Source of the DNA: Congregibacter variabilis
GTDB taxonomy: Bacteria > Pseudomonadota > Gammaproteobacteria > Pseudomonadales > Halieaceae
NCBI RefSeq assembly: GCF_045689235.1
Contig: NZ_CP136864.1
Location: 2,790,001 to 2,854,000, forward strand
Length of the DNA stretch: 64,000 nt
Direction: 5' to 3'
Shown here in pieces: positions 1-9,126 of the stretch. The position numbers and the translations under genes are program-made. Below the pieces are notes generated by a model. It worked only from the letters and a program-made list of their open reading frames with translations. It was not told the DNA's origin and ran no database searches. Each line of letters begins with the position of its first letter. Positions within the stretch are counted from its first letter, which is position 1.

Positions 1-461
1 ATTGCGATGCATTGTTGGACACCGCGCTGCGCGAGCAGCACAAGCCGGTGTTGGCGATCTGTGTGGGCATGCAGGCTCTGATGCAGCGCTCAGAAGAGAA
101 CGGCGGCGTCGATTGTCTGGGCCTCCTCGATGGTGAGGTTCGACACTTTGGCAGCCCCTTGGCGGATCACGACGGTAGCCGGCTTAAAGTACCTCACATG
201 GGCTGGAACCGCGTTCACCAGGAACGCCCTCACCCTTTATGGCAGAACATTGCCGATGGCGAGCGCTTTTACTTCGTCCATAGCTACTACGTACACGCGA
301 GTGATCGGTCACTTCTCGCAGGAAGTCTTGATTACGGCGTTAAAGCTGACGCCGCTCTGGCCAGCGATAACTTGTTTGCGGTGCAGTTTCACCCGGAGAA
401 GAGTCACCGGGCGGGCTTGCAGCTTCTGAGTAATTTTCTTGATTGGAATGGAACATGCTGA
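1..461 (+). CDS. hisH: Imidazole glycerol phosphate synthase, glutaminase subunit HisH (5' end cut by window)
   Basis: HisH releases ammonia from glutamine and passes it to HisF, which makes imidazole-glycerol phosphate and AICAR in histidine synthesis. The reading frame is open to the left window edge, so roughly the first 55-60 of about 210 residues are missing. The class I amidotransferase nucleophile is visible in LAICVGMQ (Cys codon 60-62), and the His/Glu of the triad lie in FAVQFHPEKS near the C-terminus. The gene overlaps hisA by 7 nt, which implies translational coupling with the his operon partners downstream. Confidence 0.96.
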   Translation, partial: CDALLDTALREQHKPVLAICVGMQALMQRSEENGGVDCLGLLDGEVRHFGSPLADHDGSRLKVPHMGWNRVHQERPHPLWQNIADGERFYFVHSYYVHASDRSLLAGSLDYGVKADAALASDNLFAVQFHPEKSHRAGLQLLSNFLDWNGTC

Positions 462-1192
462 TTATCCCTGCCATTGATCTAAAGGACGGCGAGTGCGTCC
501 GGCTTCGTCAGGGCGAAATGGACGATAGCACCGTGTTTTCTGACGATCCTGTTGCAACAGCGCAGCGCTGGGTGGATGCGGGGTGCCGACGCCTGCATCT
601 GGTTGACCTGAACGGCGCTTTCGCCGGGACGCCGGTAAATGGCGATGCCGTGACGGCGATTGCGGCGAAGTTTCCGGATCTGCCTATACAGATCGGCGGC
701 GGGATTCGTACCCTCGAAACTATAGAGTTTTACCTTAAGGCAGGCGTGAGTTACGTAATCATTGGTACCCAGGCGGTAAAAGAGCCGACTTTTGTCGCCG
801 AGGCCTGCGCGGCGTTTGAGGGCAAAATTATCGTTGGTCTGGATGCGAGAGATGGCCGGGTTGCCACAGACGGTTGGGCCGAAGTATCGGCGCTTCAGGC
901 TACGGATCTGGCCCGGCGCTTTGCGGATGATGGCGTCAGTGCCATTGTTTACACCGACATAGCTCGGGACGGCATGATGCAGGGTGTGAACGTCGAAGCC
1001 ACTCTGGATGTGGCACAGGCTGGGGGTATCCCGGTAATCGCGTCGGGCGGTATCACCAATATGCGCGACATTCGGGCATTGGCTGAGCTTGGGAGTGCCG
1101 GCATCATGGGTGCGATCACGGGCCGGGCGATTTACGAAGGCTCCCTGGATCTGGCCGAAGCACAAAAATTCTGTGATGAGCGGGACGCCTGA
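455..1192 (+). CDS. hisA: ProFAR isomerase HisA
   Basis: HisA opens the ribose ring of ProFAR to PRFAR in the fourth step of histidine synthesis. It is a TIM barrel of 245 residues, the usual length. The N-terminal MLIIPAIDLKDG carries the first catalytic Asp (residue 8), and the phosphate-binding loops IGGGIRT and IASGGIT are in place. A TTG further upstream (443) is in frame, but the family alignment and the ATG inside the hisH stop region support 455. The stop overlaps the hisF start by one base (TGATG). Confidence 0.97.
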   Translation: MLIIPAIDLKDGECVRLRQGEMDDSTVFSDDPVATAQRWVDAGCRRLHLVDLNGAFAGTPVNGDAVTAIAAKFPDLPIQIGGGIRTLETIEFYLKAGVSYVIIGTQAVKEPTFVAEACAAFEGKIIVGLDARDGRVATDGWAEVSALQATDLARRFADDGVSAIVYTDIARDGMMQGVNVEATLDVAQAGGIPVIASGGITNMRDIRALAELGSAGIMGAITGRAIYEGSLDLAEAQKFCDERDA

Positions 1193-1965
1193 TGGGGCTT
1201 GCGAGGCGCATTATTCCCTGTCTGGACGTAGACAATGGACGCGTCGTTAAAGGCGTCAACTTTGTGGATATTCGAGACGCTGGAGACCCCGTAGAGATCG
1301 CCGCACGCTACAACGAGCAGGGCGCTGACGAAATCACCTTCCTGGATATCACCGCCAGTCACGAGAATCGCGACACCACAGTGCACATGGTCGAGGCCAT
1401 TGCTCGTGAGGTGTTTATACCGCTGACGGTCGGTGGTGGTATTCGCAGTGTCGAAGACATTCGCGCCATGCTCAACGCCGGTGCTGACAAGGTGAGCATC
1501 AATACCGCAGCGATTCATGATCCTGACTTAGTGCGCCGTGCATCGGAGCGTTTTGGTGCCCAGTGTATTGTTGTGGCTATCGATGCCAAACGTGTTGATG
1601 ATGTCCATGGACAGCCGCGTTATGAGATCTTTACCCACGGCGGTCGCAAGCCCACAGGCATCAACGCTGTGGAGTGGGCACAGCGCATGGCTGCGCTCGG
1701 CGCCGGGGAGATCTTACTAACCAGTATGGATCGCGACGGTACCCGCGATGGATTTGAGTTGGGTGTTACCCGAGCCATTACTGACGCGGTAGATATTCCG
1801 GTGATTGCTTCAGGTGGCGTAGGCACGCTACAGCATCTGGTCGATGGCGTAATCCAGGGCGGCGCTGACGCTGTGCTGGCCGCGAGTATTTTTCATTTTG
1901 GTGAATTTACCGTGGGGCAGGCCAAGGAATATATGGCCAAGGCCGGGATCGAGGTTCGGACCTAG
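1192..1965 (+). CDS. hisF: Imidazole glycerol phosphate synthase, cyclase subunit HisF
   Basis: HisF is the cyclase/lyase half of the HisHF complex. It uses ammonia from HisH and PRFAR to make imidazole-glycerol phosphate plus AICAR. The protein has 257 residues and starts MGLARRIIPCLDVDNGRVVKG; Asp12 is the first catalytic acid and the second lies in VVAIDAKR. The phosphate loops VGGGIRS and IASGGVGT are present. It is translationally coupled to hisA. Its stop codon directly abuts the stop of the convergent hydrolase gene with no spacer, so there is no room for a separate terminator. Confidence 0.97.
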   Translation: MGLARRIIPCLDVDNGRVVKGVNFVDIRDAGDPVEIAARYNEQGADEITFLDITASHENRDTTVHMVEAIAREVFIPLTVGGGIRSVEDIRAMLNAGADKVSINTAAIHDPDLVRRASERFGAQCIVVAIDAKRVDDVHGQPRYEIFTHGGRKPTGINAVEWAQRMAALGAGEILLTSMDRDGTRDGFELGVTRAITDAVDIPVIASGGVGTLQHLVDGVIQGGADAVLAASIFHFGEFTVGQAKEYMAKAGIEVRT

Positions 1966-2940
1966 CTAAGACTCGGCGATAAATGCGCTAACAAGCGCCG
2001 CGATGCCGGTGCTTGTGCCCGGCGCGAGGATGTCTCCGGTAAGCACATGCGCACTGAGGCTGTCCGGATTATCAACTTTATGAATCTTCTTCCGCGCTGC
2101 TGGCAATGTATCAAAGCCAGCCAGTAGCTTACTCACCGACACCACATCGTCCTGCGGTGAATACACCAGCATTACGTTGGGAGTTTCGGCTTCGGGAGTC
2201 AGGGTGTTTGCCAGATTAACAAGGCGCATCATTTCAACAATCGACGTGGTGGGATAGTCCGTCGACCAATACTTCTCCTGAAGCGGATTGGCGGCGACCC
2301 AGGATCGCCGTTCCCCCAGGATAAGTCGTGCCAGCTGTGGCCCATAGGGTCCCGTGGTGATGCCTGATCCACCGCCGGCGGGTCCGAAGTTGGGTGAAAC
2401 CAAAACAAGACTATGCACCAGAGAAAAATCCGCATGTCTCGCCATGGCCAACGCCACCGTGGCGCCGGTCGATGTTCCCATGAGAATTATTTTGTCGCCC
2501 AGGGCCTTGGCAATAGCGAGTGCCTCCGCTCCATCGTTCATCCACTGCTCGGCGCTGACATTGGCTAATGGCTGTTGCTCACGACCATGACCGGACAGGC
2601 GTGTCTCAAACAGGTTGGCCTTAAGCTCTTTGGCTATGAGTTCAGGAACCGGGGCTATCTCCTGGCGGGTGGCCGAAAAACCATGTAAATACACCAACAC
2701 ATACTCGCTGCGCTGTCCTGGCTCGCCTGCCCAGACAACACGTTTCTCAGTTCCTTCGGTAATACCAAACTGCGCCGCGACAGCCGCCTCTTGATTGCGC
2801 AGATACTCGTCGATGTTTTCCGGCGCAGCGATGACCGGCGCTATCGGGGACAAAGCTGCTGGCTTGGTGAGCCATCCGCCCACCGCCAGACCTGCAACAA
2901 TGATGGCAAGCCCGGTTAATACCATCTGTTTACCTGTCAT
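1966..2940 (-). CDS. Membrane-anchored alpha/beta hydrolase
   Basis: This 324-residue protein has an N-terminal hydrophobic segment (about residues 7-27), read as a signal anchor that places the enzyme in the periplasm. The rest is an alpha/beta hydrolase: an oxyanion-type HGFSA near residue 88, the nucleophile elbow GTSTG, and a candidate catalytic His in LSAHVLTG near the C-terminus. The substrate cannot be read from the sequence. A carboxylesterase or lipase-like role is a family-level guess. It lies 49 nt downstream of ctpA on the same strand and is probably cotranscribed with gpmI-envC-ctpA. Confidence 0.75.
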   Translation of the reverse strand: MTGKQMVLTGLAIIVAGLAVGGWLTKPAALSPIAPVIAAPENIDEYLRNQEAAVAAQFGITEGTEKRVVWAGEPGQRSEYVLVYLHGFSATRQEIAPVPELIAKELKANLFETRLSGHGREQQPLANVSAEQWMNDGAEALAIAKALGDKIILMGTSTGATVALAMARHADFSLVHSLVLVSPNFGPAGGGSGITTGPYGPQLARLILGERRSWVAANPLQEKYWSTDYPTTSIVEMMRLVNLANTLTPEAETPNVMLVYSPQDDVVSVSKLLAGFDTLPAARKKIHKVDNPDSLSAHVLTGDILAPGTSTGIAALVSAFIAES

Positions 2941-2989
2941 GTGTAAGGTCTGTCTCTATGTCTGCTGCTTGTTGGTACCTGTCGCGAAA

Positions 2990-4345
2990 TCAGGACTCAA
3001 CGATACTGTCTTTGACAGCGACAGTTTGTTGATCCATAGGCAGCGGTTTTGGCGCTCTGGGATTCATGATGTTGAGACCTTTTAGCAGGATCAGCGCTTC
3101 ATAAAGCTGGTTGTCCCGGGAGATAAGTCCTTTGCTCGCTTGCGTCGCCACCGCCGCCTGATCGGTGGTGTTGTCCAGATGCCCCGCAAGGTCTCTCTCG
3201 CTAACGCGGCCTGAGTCGTCAAAGGTTTCTACCTTTGCCCGTTCGACAATAATATCGGGCTTGATACCCTCGGCCTGAATCGAGCGACCGTTTGGCGTGA
3301 AGTAACGCGCCGTGGTCAATTTTACAGCGCGAGACTCAGAAATAGGCATTACGGTTTGCACGGACCCCTTACCGAAACTTTGGGTACCCATGACTACGGC
3401 TCGAGCGTGATCCTGAAGTGCGCCGGCAACAATCTCAGAAGCGCTGGCCGAACCACGATTAATCAGAACAATCAGCGGCGCGCCCTCGGTGATATCACCG
3501 GCGGCGGCGGCGTAGTTTTGCGCTGCGTTGTTCAAGCGACCCTCGGTGTAAACAACGTTGCCGCTTTCCATAAACAGGCCCGCGACATCGACGCTAGCCC
3601 CAAGTACTCCACCGGGGTTGTTGCGCAGGTCCAGCACCAGGCCTTTCAAAGGCTGTTCGGCCAGTAACTTTTCGATGGAGGCTTTTACATCGTCGCCGGT
3701 CTTTTGTTGAAATTGAGAGATGCGCAGATACGCAAAGCCCGGCTCCAACCATCGCTCGCGGACACTTGCCACACGGATGGTGTCTCGTACCAGGGTGACA
3801 TCAAAGGGCTCCTGCTCTCCCGGACGTCCAATGGACACTACAATTTCGCTGCCCTTGGGACCGCGCATTTTTTCCACTGCTTCGTTGAGACTCATTCCGC
3901 GAATGGCGACATCGTCCAATTTGAGAATCACGTCGCCCGATTGAATGCCAGCATCCGTTGCCGGGGACCCATCAATGGGCGAAATCACCTTGAGAAAGCC
4001 GTTCTCCATTCCCACTTCCAGCCCCAAACCTGAAAACTCACCTGTCGTTGATGTTTGCAGGTCCTCGTAGGCATCGCGCTCCAGGTAAACCGAATGCGGG
4101 TCCAGGCCACTGAGCATGCCTTTTATGGCGTACTCCAGAAGAGTGCTGTCATCGACCTCTTCGACGTAGCCCATGCGAATCTGATTAAAGACATCAGCGA
4201 AAGTGCGCAGCTCATCCAGTGGGAGTTCTGTTTGGTCAGCGTTGTCCTGAGCAAAAGCAAGCGCACCGGTGCCCAGCAATAGACTTGCGACGGCGCCGGC
4301 AAAAAAGCGTTGGAGTGGTGTACGTGTCGTTTTCATGGCATGCAT
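2990..4345 (-). CDS. ctpA: Carboxy-terminal processing protease (S41 family)
   Basis: S41 proteases cleave envelope proteins near the C-terminus, and in related bacteria they degrade peptidoglycan hydrolases. The 451-residue product has a signal peptide ending around LAFAQD. A PDZ domain follows at about 105-185 (GLGLEVGMENGFL), then the tail-protease core with the catalytic Ser in RGSASASEIV and the Lys in QSFGKGSVQT. The start at 4345 is used; an ATG at 4336 (MKTTRT) is equally possible and gives a more typical signal peptide. It sits after envC, another septal peptidoglycan factor, in a conserved order. Confidence 0.93.
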   Translation of the reverse strand: MHAMKTTRTPLQRFFAGAVASLLLGTGALAFAQDNADQTELPLDELRTFADVFNQIRMGYVEEVDDSTLLEYAIKGMLSGLDPHSVYLERDAYEDLQTSTTGEFSGLGLEVGMENGFLKVISPIDGSPATDAGIQSGDVILKLDDVAIRGMSLNEAVEKMRGPKGSEIVVSIGRPGEQEPFDVTLVRDTIRVASVRERWLEPGFAYLRISQFQQKTGDDVKASIEKLLAEQPLKGLVLDLRNNPGGVLGASVDVAGLFMESGNVVYTEGRLNNAAQNYAAAAGDITEGAPLIVLINRGSASASEIVAGALQDHARAVVMGTQSFGKGSVQTVMPISESRAVKLTTARYFTPNGRSIQAEGIKPDIIVERAKVETFDDSGRVSERDLAGHLDNTTDQAAVATQASKGLISRDNQLYEALILLKGLNIMNPRAPKPLPMDQQTVAVKDSIVES

Positions 4346-4411
4346 CGTTAAATTTTGGAAACCTATATAGAAACATCAGTGTAGCCTAATCGGCGCTGTA
4401 CCTAAGTGCGC

Positions 4412-5617
4412 CTAACCACGGCACCAACCCTGAGGATCGGTCGGCTTACCGTCTTTACGAATTTCGAAGTACAAGCCAGCCTCGCTCTGACCACCGCTAT
4501 CGCCCACGGTGGATACCGGCGCTCCTGCTGTGACCCAATCGCCAACCTCGCGCAGGAGACTTTCATTGTGCGCATAAAGACTCAAATAGCCTTCACCATG
4601 GTCGATCACCAGCAAAAGCCCTGAGCCGCGAAGCCAGTCGGCATAGACTACGCGACCGTGGTGAATGGCGGCCACGGTACTTCCGGAATCGGCTTTTAAG
4701 CGAACCCCCTGCCAGCGCATTTTTCCCTGGTTGCGGGGGCGACCGAAACGATTGGTAATTCTGCCCTCGACTGGCCAGCGCATACTGCCTTTGGCAGCAC
4801 TGAAAGGTTCGACATCGTCCTGAGGTATAAGTTGCGCCAGCGCTGCGTCGATTTCACCGAGGAGAATCTCCAGTTGCTCCCGGTCTTGCTGCCGGGCCGC
4901 CAGCTGCGCAGCTTCGCTTTTAAGGGTGCTGTCGATTTTTTTCAGCAGGGCTCTGCGTTCGCTGCGCTGGGTCTCCAGTGTGCGCTGTCGCCCTGCCAGA
5001 GCGATACGCTGCTCCTCCAGCTGAGCTTCGCGGGTCTTTAGTTCCTGTGTGAGGTCCACAAGCTCGCTTAAGGTGATTCGGTATTCGTCCAGCAGTTCAC
5101 TGCGCGCTGCCAGAATGTAGCGGTAGTAGGCAAGCATGCGAGTCAGGACCTGAGGGTCCTCCTCGCTGAGCAGGAGTTTGAGCTGATCATTACCACCACC
5201 CTTGTATGCGTTGCGAATCTCCTGGGCCACGGCATCACGCTGAGCGTCGGCGGCATCTGTAAGCTGGCCCTGTTTTACTCCCAGCCTGGCTATTTCCTTT
5301 TGATTGCTGCTTATTGCGGAGCGTGTTGCCTGTTGTTGCTCCTGCAGACGTCCCAAAGCGACTTCGCTGCGACGCAAGTCAGCCTGTAGGCCACTGCGTT
5401 GTTTCTCCCGGGTGGCTTGCGCCGCAGCGATGCGCGCAATGTCTTTTTCGAGCTGCGTCAGGCGTTCCCGGGTCTCTTTGGCGTCGGCGCTGCTGTTTTG
5501 AGCCTGCGACAAGGGTGCTGTGACTATCGTAGCAAGTAGCAAGCTCCCAAGCAGCGACCATGACAGCGCGGTAAAAAGCGCCCGCTGACTGCGATTAGCT
5601 GAAGCAGTGCGCCTCAC
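4412..5617 (-). CDS. envC: Murein hydrolase activator EnvC (M23-like, catalytically degenerate)
   Basis: EnvC-type proteins are periplasmic activators of the amidases that split septal peptidoglycan, recruited by FtsEX. The 401-residue product has a signal peptide (cleavage near PLSQAQ) and a long charged coiled coil (about 45-250). A C-terminal LytM domain starts near RWPVEGRITNRFG. Zinc ligands of active M23 peptidases appear to be missing: the usual H-x-H end is LYFEIR, and the first His position reads RWQGVRLK. This fits an activator rather than a peptidase. It is followed by ctpA and preceded by gpmI with only 9 nt between. Confidence 0.92.
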   Translation of the reverse strand: MRRTASANRSQRALFTALSWSLLGSLLLATIVTAPLSQAQNSSADAKETRERLTQLEKDIARIAAAQATREKQRSGLQADLRRSEVALGRLQEQQQATRSAISSNQKEIARLGVKQGQLTDAADAQRDAVAQEIRNAYKGGGNDQLKLLLSEEDPQVLTRMLAYYRYILAARSELLDEYRITLSELVDLTQELKTREAQLEEQRIALAGRQRTLETQRSERRALLKKIDSTLKSEAAQLAARQQDREQLEILLGEIDAALAQLIPQDDVEPFSAAKGSMRWPVEGRITNRFGRPRNQGKMRWQGVRLKADSGSTVAAIHHGRVVYADWLRGSGLLLVIDHGEGYLSLYAHNESLLREVGDWVTAGAPVSTVGDSGGQSEAGLYFEIRKDGKPTDPQGWCRG

Positions 5618-5626
5618 GGGCAGTGA

Positions 5627-7186
5627 TTACTCCGGGTCGCTGGGATTGATTGGCTGGATCAAGCTGTGGCCAGTCATTTCTTGAGGCTGGTCCAGAGCCA
5701 TCAGTGAGAGTAGTGTCGGCGCTATGTCCGCCAGAATGCCGCCTTGGGGATTCAGAGCCAGGGGCGTATCGCCCAGATAAACCAGAGGTACTGACTCCGT
5801 GGTGTGCTGCGTGTGAAGCTGCCCGGACTCGTAATCCTGCATCTGCTCGCAATTGCCGTGGTCCGCGGTAATGAGCGCCTGACCATTTACGTCTTTCAGG
5901 GCGCTTTCCACACGGGCAAGACACCCGTCTAGCGCCTCCACAGCCTGCATTGCCGCCGCGTAATTACCGGTATGGCCCACCATGTCTCCGTTGGCGTAGT
6001 TGCACACGATGAGATCGTACTTGCGGGACCTAATGGCTTCTACAAGCTTGTCGGTGACCTGTGGGGCACTCATGGCAGGCTGAAGATCGTAGGTAGGCAC
6101 ATCGGGGGACGGGACCAGGATGCGAGTCTCGTGCTCGAACTCATCTTCCCGGCCGCCGCTAAAAAAGAACGTGACATGCGCGTATTTCTCGGTTTCCGCG
6201 ATGCGAAGTTGCGAGAGCCCCTTGTCCGCTATCCAGGCGCCCAATACGTTATCCAATTTGCTGGGTGGGAATGCACAGGCAGCAGGCATCCCCGCCGCAT
6301 ACTCAGTGGTCATTACAAAACCCGATAACTTGGGACGCTCTGCTCGCTTGAAGCCCTTAAAATCGTCTTCTACGAAGGCCTGGCTTATCGCTCTTGCGCG
6401 GTCCGCGCGGAAATTCATGAACAGCACCGCATCCCCGTCACTTATGGGAGCAGGCGCTGCGATGCGCGTAGGTGCTACAAACTCATCATTTTCGTCCCGT
6501 GCATAGGCTGCATCGAGGGCCTCCATAGCGGTTTCTGCCGAGAACTCTGAGTCTCCCTGCGTCAGCAATCGGTACGCGGGCTCTACACGCTCCCAGCGTT
6601 GATCCCGGTCCATGGCAAAGTAGCGGCCGGTGATGCTGGCGATGCGTCCAATGCCAATTTCATCAAAGCACTTCCTGGCAGCCTCTAGCGATGCTTTTGC
6701 ACTGCGCGGAGGTGTGTCACGGCCATCCAGAAAAGCATGCAGATAAATTTTTGTAGCGCCACGGCTCGCGGCAAGTCGCAGCGCGGCAAATAGGTGGCGT
6801 TCGTGGCTGTGGACCCCGCCGGTCGACAGCAGGCCCATTACATGTACAGCGCCCTTTGCGGCGATGGCTGCATCGATGGCTTCACAGTACGCTGGATTGG
6901 TGTCGAAACTGCCGTCACTGATCGCCTTGTCGATACGCGAAATGCTCTGGTAGAGCACACGTCCTGAGCCAAGACTCATATGCCCTACTTCTGAGTTCCC
7001 GAACTGACCCTGAGGTAAGCCTACATCTTCTCCTGACGCAGAAATCAGTGTGTGAGGCGATTCGCTCCACAGGCGATCCCAGGTAGGCGTGTCCGCGTTT
7101 GCGATAGCGTTGTCCTGGATCTCCTCGCGGTAACCCCAGCCGTCGAGAATGATTAAAACGGTGGGCGATTTTTGCTGTTCCTGCAT
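5627..7186 (-). CDS. gpmI: 2,3-bisphosphoglycerate-independent phosphoglycerate mutase
   Basis: GpmI interconverts 3- and 2-phosphoglycerate in glycolysis and gluconeogenesis using Mn and a phosphoserine intermediate. The 519-residue protein matches the family length. The first metal Asp is in LIILDGWGYRE (Asp15), the nucleophilic Ser is Ser65 in FGNSEVGHM, and the C-terminal metal site includes TADHGNCEQM and TQHTTESVPLVY. It is the first gene of the minus-strand run gpmI-envC-ctpA-hydrolase and diverges from the rhodanese gene. Confidence 0.97.
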   Translation of the reverse strand: MQEQQKSPTVLIILDGWGYREEIQDNAIANADTPTWDRLWSESPHTLISASGEDVGLPQGQFGNSEVGHMSLGSGRVLYQSISRIDKAISDGSFDTNPAYCEAIDAAIAAKGAVHVMGLLSTGGVHSHERHLFAALRLAASRGATKIYLHAFLDGRDTPPRSAKASLEAARKCFDEIGIGRIASITGRYFAMDRDQRWERVEPAYRLLTQGDSEFSAETAMEALDAAYARDENDEFVAPTRIAAPAPISDGDAVLFMNFRADRARAISQAFVEDDFKGFKRAERPKLSGFVMTTEYAAGMPAACAFPPSKLDNVLGAWIADKGLSQLRIAETEKYAHVTFFFSGGREDEFEHETRILVPSPDVPTYDLQPAMSAPQVTDKLVEAIRSRKYDLIVCNYANGDMVGHTGNYAAAMQAVEALDGCLARVESALKDVNGQALITADHGNCEQMQDYESGQLHTQHTTESVPLVYLGDTPLALNPQGGILADIAPTLLSLMALDQPQEMTGHSLIQPINPSDPE

Positions 7187-7302
7187 ACTCGGCTAGTCCG
7201 GATCGTTGTATCAATGTGTCTGGCGCTCTGGCTGGTTTGTCCGGCCCCGCGCTCCTGAAAAGTGATTCTACCGATTGTCGGCCATGGGCGCATTTTTCGG
7301 GG

Positions 7303-7331
7303 TGGAGCAACATACGGTCAAACTGTATACT
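7303..7331 (+). promoter_or_regulatory. Candidate sigma-70 promoter for rhodanese-grxC-secB
   Basis: A good -10 element, TATACT (7326-7331), lies about 48 nt before the rhodanese ATG. The -35 at 17-bp spacing (TGGAGC, 7303-7308) matches the consensus at only three positions. It is in the divergent gap between gpmI and the rhodanese gene. Confidence 0.4.
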
Positions 7332-7378
7332 TCGCGACCTTTTCGGCCTTAGGGCCTTGTCGGTATACCTACGGGATC

Positions 7379-7795
7379 ATGGAACTTTTTCTAGAATTTG
7401 CAGCTCAGCAATGGATTCTTATGGCCGCACTGGCGGTTGCCATTGGAATGTTGGTCGCCCACGAAGGCCGAAAATCCGGCCCCGCGTTGAGCCCACAGCA
7501 GGCCATCAACCTCATAAATCGTGAGGATGGTGTGTTTGTGGATTTGCGGGACGCCGCTGCCTTCAAGCAGGGTCATATCGTGGAGGCGCGACACATTCCC
7601 ATGGCTAAGCTTGCGGAGCGCGCTTCCGAACTGGACTCCTTTAAAGACAAGCCCGTGGTGCTTGTGTGCAAGATGGGGCAGCAGGCCGCCACCGCTGGTA
7701 AGCAACTGCGTGCCGCCGGGTTTAACCAGGTTTACAAAATGGCAGGTGGCATGATGGAGTGGTCAAGTCTGCAGCTGCCCACCGTTAACAAGTAG
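7379..7795 (+). CDS. Membrane-anchored rhodanese-domain protein
   Basis: The 138-residue protein has an N-terminal transmembrane helix (about residues 10-27) and one rhodanese domain. The active-site Cys is Cys97 in VVLVCKMGQQA. Rhodaneses move sulfane sulfur or sense oxidants; the exact partner is unknown. The frame is open further upstream to 7262, but that extension reads through the probable promoter, and ATG 7379 begins the expected membrane anchor. It sits 13 nt before grxC, suggesting a joint thiol/redox operon with secB, an order also seen in Pseudomonas. Confidence 0.85.
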   Translation: MELFLEFAAQQWILMAALAVAIGMLVAHEGRKSGPALSPQQAINLINREDGVFVDLRDAAAFKQGHIVEARHIPMAKLAERASELDSFKDKPVVLVCKMGQQAATAGKQLRAAGFNQVYKMAGGMMEWSSLQLPTVNK

Positions 7796-7808
7796 CTGGA
7801 TCCTGACC

Positions 7809-8078
7809 ATGAGTGCCGACGTTACTCTTTACACCACACGATTTTGTCCTTACTGCGTGGCGGCAAAGCGCTTGCTGGACGCGAAGGGCGTAAGCTATCG
7901 GGACATTCCCGTAGATGGGGATGCGCAGTTGCGGCAAGAAATGACCAAGCGCGCCGGGCAGCGCACAGTGCCGCAAATCTGGATTGGAGAGACGCATGTT
8001 GGCGGATACACCGATCTTGCGGCCCTGGAGCAACGGGGTCTTCTCGACGGTCTTTTGAACGCAGCCTCAGGCACTTAA
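7809..8078 (+). CDS. grxC: Glutaredoxin 3
   Basis: This small dithiol glutaredoxin reduces protein disulfides with glutathione in the cytoplasm. It has 89 residues, the redox motif CPYC at residues 13-16, the cis-Pro loop TVPQIWI, and the glutathione-contacting GGYTDL segment. It lies between the rhodanese gene and secB, all on the plus strand with short gaps. Confidence 0.96.
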   Translation: MSADVTLYTTRFCPYCVAAKRLLDAKGVSYRDIPVDGDAQLRQEMTKRAGQRTVPQIWIGETHVGGYTDLAALEQRGLLDGLLNAASGT

Positions 8079-8131
8079 CAACGAATTCAACGTAGTTTTA
8101 TATTTTCTTTAAAAAAGCAGGAGCAGGAACG

Positions 8132-8626
8132 ATGGCCGACGAACAGGCAGCAGCAACTCAGGAACCCGTACAGCAGCAGTTTGTATTGCAGCGCATTTAC
8201 AATAAGGACTTGTCTTTTGAGTCTCCTGCGACGCCAGAAGTGTTTAAGAAGCAGTGGCAGCCAAAGGTCAATGTTGATCTGAACACGCGCAGCAATGCTA
8301 TAGATGAAGAAGGCAACTTCGAGGTGGTTCTTACCATCACTGTGACCTCAAAGATGGAAGAAGACACCGCGTTTTTGGTTGAAGTTCAGCAAGCCGGTAT
8401 TTTCTTTATCACTGGTTTTGAGCCCGATCAATTGCGTCGCGTTTTGGGAACAGCAGCACCCAATATTTTGTTCCCTTACGCTCGCGAGACAATCGACAAC
8501 CTGGTAGTTAAGGGCGGTTTTCCGGCTCTTATGCTGTCACCGGTAAGCTTTGATGCGCTGTTTGAGCAGGCTTTGGCTCAGCAGGCACAACAGCAGGCTG
8601 CCGCAGAAGCACCGGCTACTCACTAA
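8132..8626 (+). CDS. secB: Protein-export chaperone SecB
   Basis: SecB is the tetrameric cytoplasmic chaperone that keeps preproteins unfolded and hands them to SecA. The 164-residue protein contains the conserved core (QRIYNKDLSFE, EVVLTITVT, FLVEVQQAGIF, PNILFPYARE). The C-terminal tail is rich in Gln and Ala. A strong purine-rich ribosome binding site (GCAGGAGCAGG) precedes the ATG. Confidence 0.97.
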   Translation: MADEQAAATQEPVQQQFVLQRIYNKDLSFESPATPEVFKKQWQPKVNVDLNTRSNAIDEEGNFEVVLTITVTSKMEEDTAFLVEVQQAGIFFITGFEPDQLRRVLGTAAPNILFPYARETIDNLVVKGGFPALMLSPVSFDALFEQALAQQAQQQAAAEAPATH

Positions 8627-8638
8627 GCCTCGGGTAAA

Positions 8639-8680
8639 GGGTTCCCGCGCTTGGCTGTCTAAGCCATGCCCGGGAAACCC
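8639..8680. terminator. Imperfect hairpin between secB and trmL
   Basis: Around the convergent 3' ends, GGGTTCCCG (8639-8647) can pair with CGGGAAACCC (8671-8680) with one bulge, and TTGGC/GCCA continues the stem. No clear T-tract follows on either strand. A bidirectional terminator role is inference. Confidence 0.35.
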
Positions 8681-9123
8681 AACTGCCGCAGTCCCTCGTA
8701 AAGTACGAGGGCTGTTGCATTGCTCAAGTTGAGGCTTCGACTGTCGGGGAGCATGGGTACGCGCAAGCAGCGATGAACACCCAGTTCATCGATGAGCGGG
8801 ACAGGCAGGCCCCGAGTCTCCGGTCCAAACAGCAGAACATCATCTTTTTGGAACTGCGCCTGGGTATATGTTTTTGTGCCTCGGGTACTCAGTGTCCAGA
8901 TCCGTGGTTTATTCAGCGCTGCCACCATTGCATCCAAACTTTCGTGAACGCGAACGTCTGCAAATTCTCGATAATCCAGTCCGGCACGTCGTAATTGTTT
9001 GTCCTCCAGGGAAAACCCCAGAGGCTTGATAAGGTGCAGTACGCATCCGGTGTTTGCGCACAGGCGCATGATGTTCCCCGTATTCGGGGGTATTTCCGGC
9101 TCATACAGTGCGACTTGCAGCAT
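8659..9123 (-). CDS. trmL: tRNA (cytidine/uridine-34-2'-O)-methyltransferase TrmL
   Basis: TrmL is a SPOUT enzyme that methylates the wobble ribose of tRNA-Leu isoacceptors. The 154-residue length is typical. It starts MLQVALYEPEIPPNTGNI, with FGPETRGLP and the knot-forming RVPMLPDSRSLNLSNATAL near the C-terminus. It ends convergently with secB and lies 3 nt downstream of ntrC on the same strand. Confidence 0.95.
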   Translation of the reverse strand: MLQVALYEPEIPPNTGNIMRLCANTGCVLHLIKPLGFSLEDKQLRRAGLDYREFADVRVHESLDAMVAALNKPRIWTLSTRGTKTYTQAQFQKDDVLLFGPETRGLPVPLIDELGVHRCLRVPMLPDSRSLNLSNATALVLYEGLRQLGFPGMA

Positions 9124-9126
9124 GAT

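Noticed and set aside
479..1165. Minus-strand frame across hisA
   Set aside because: Shadow of hisA, which is fully supported.
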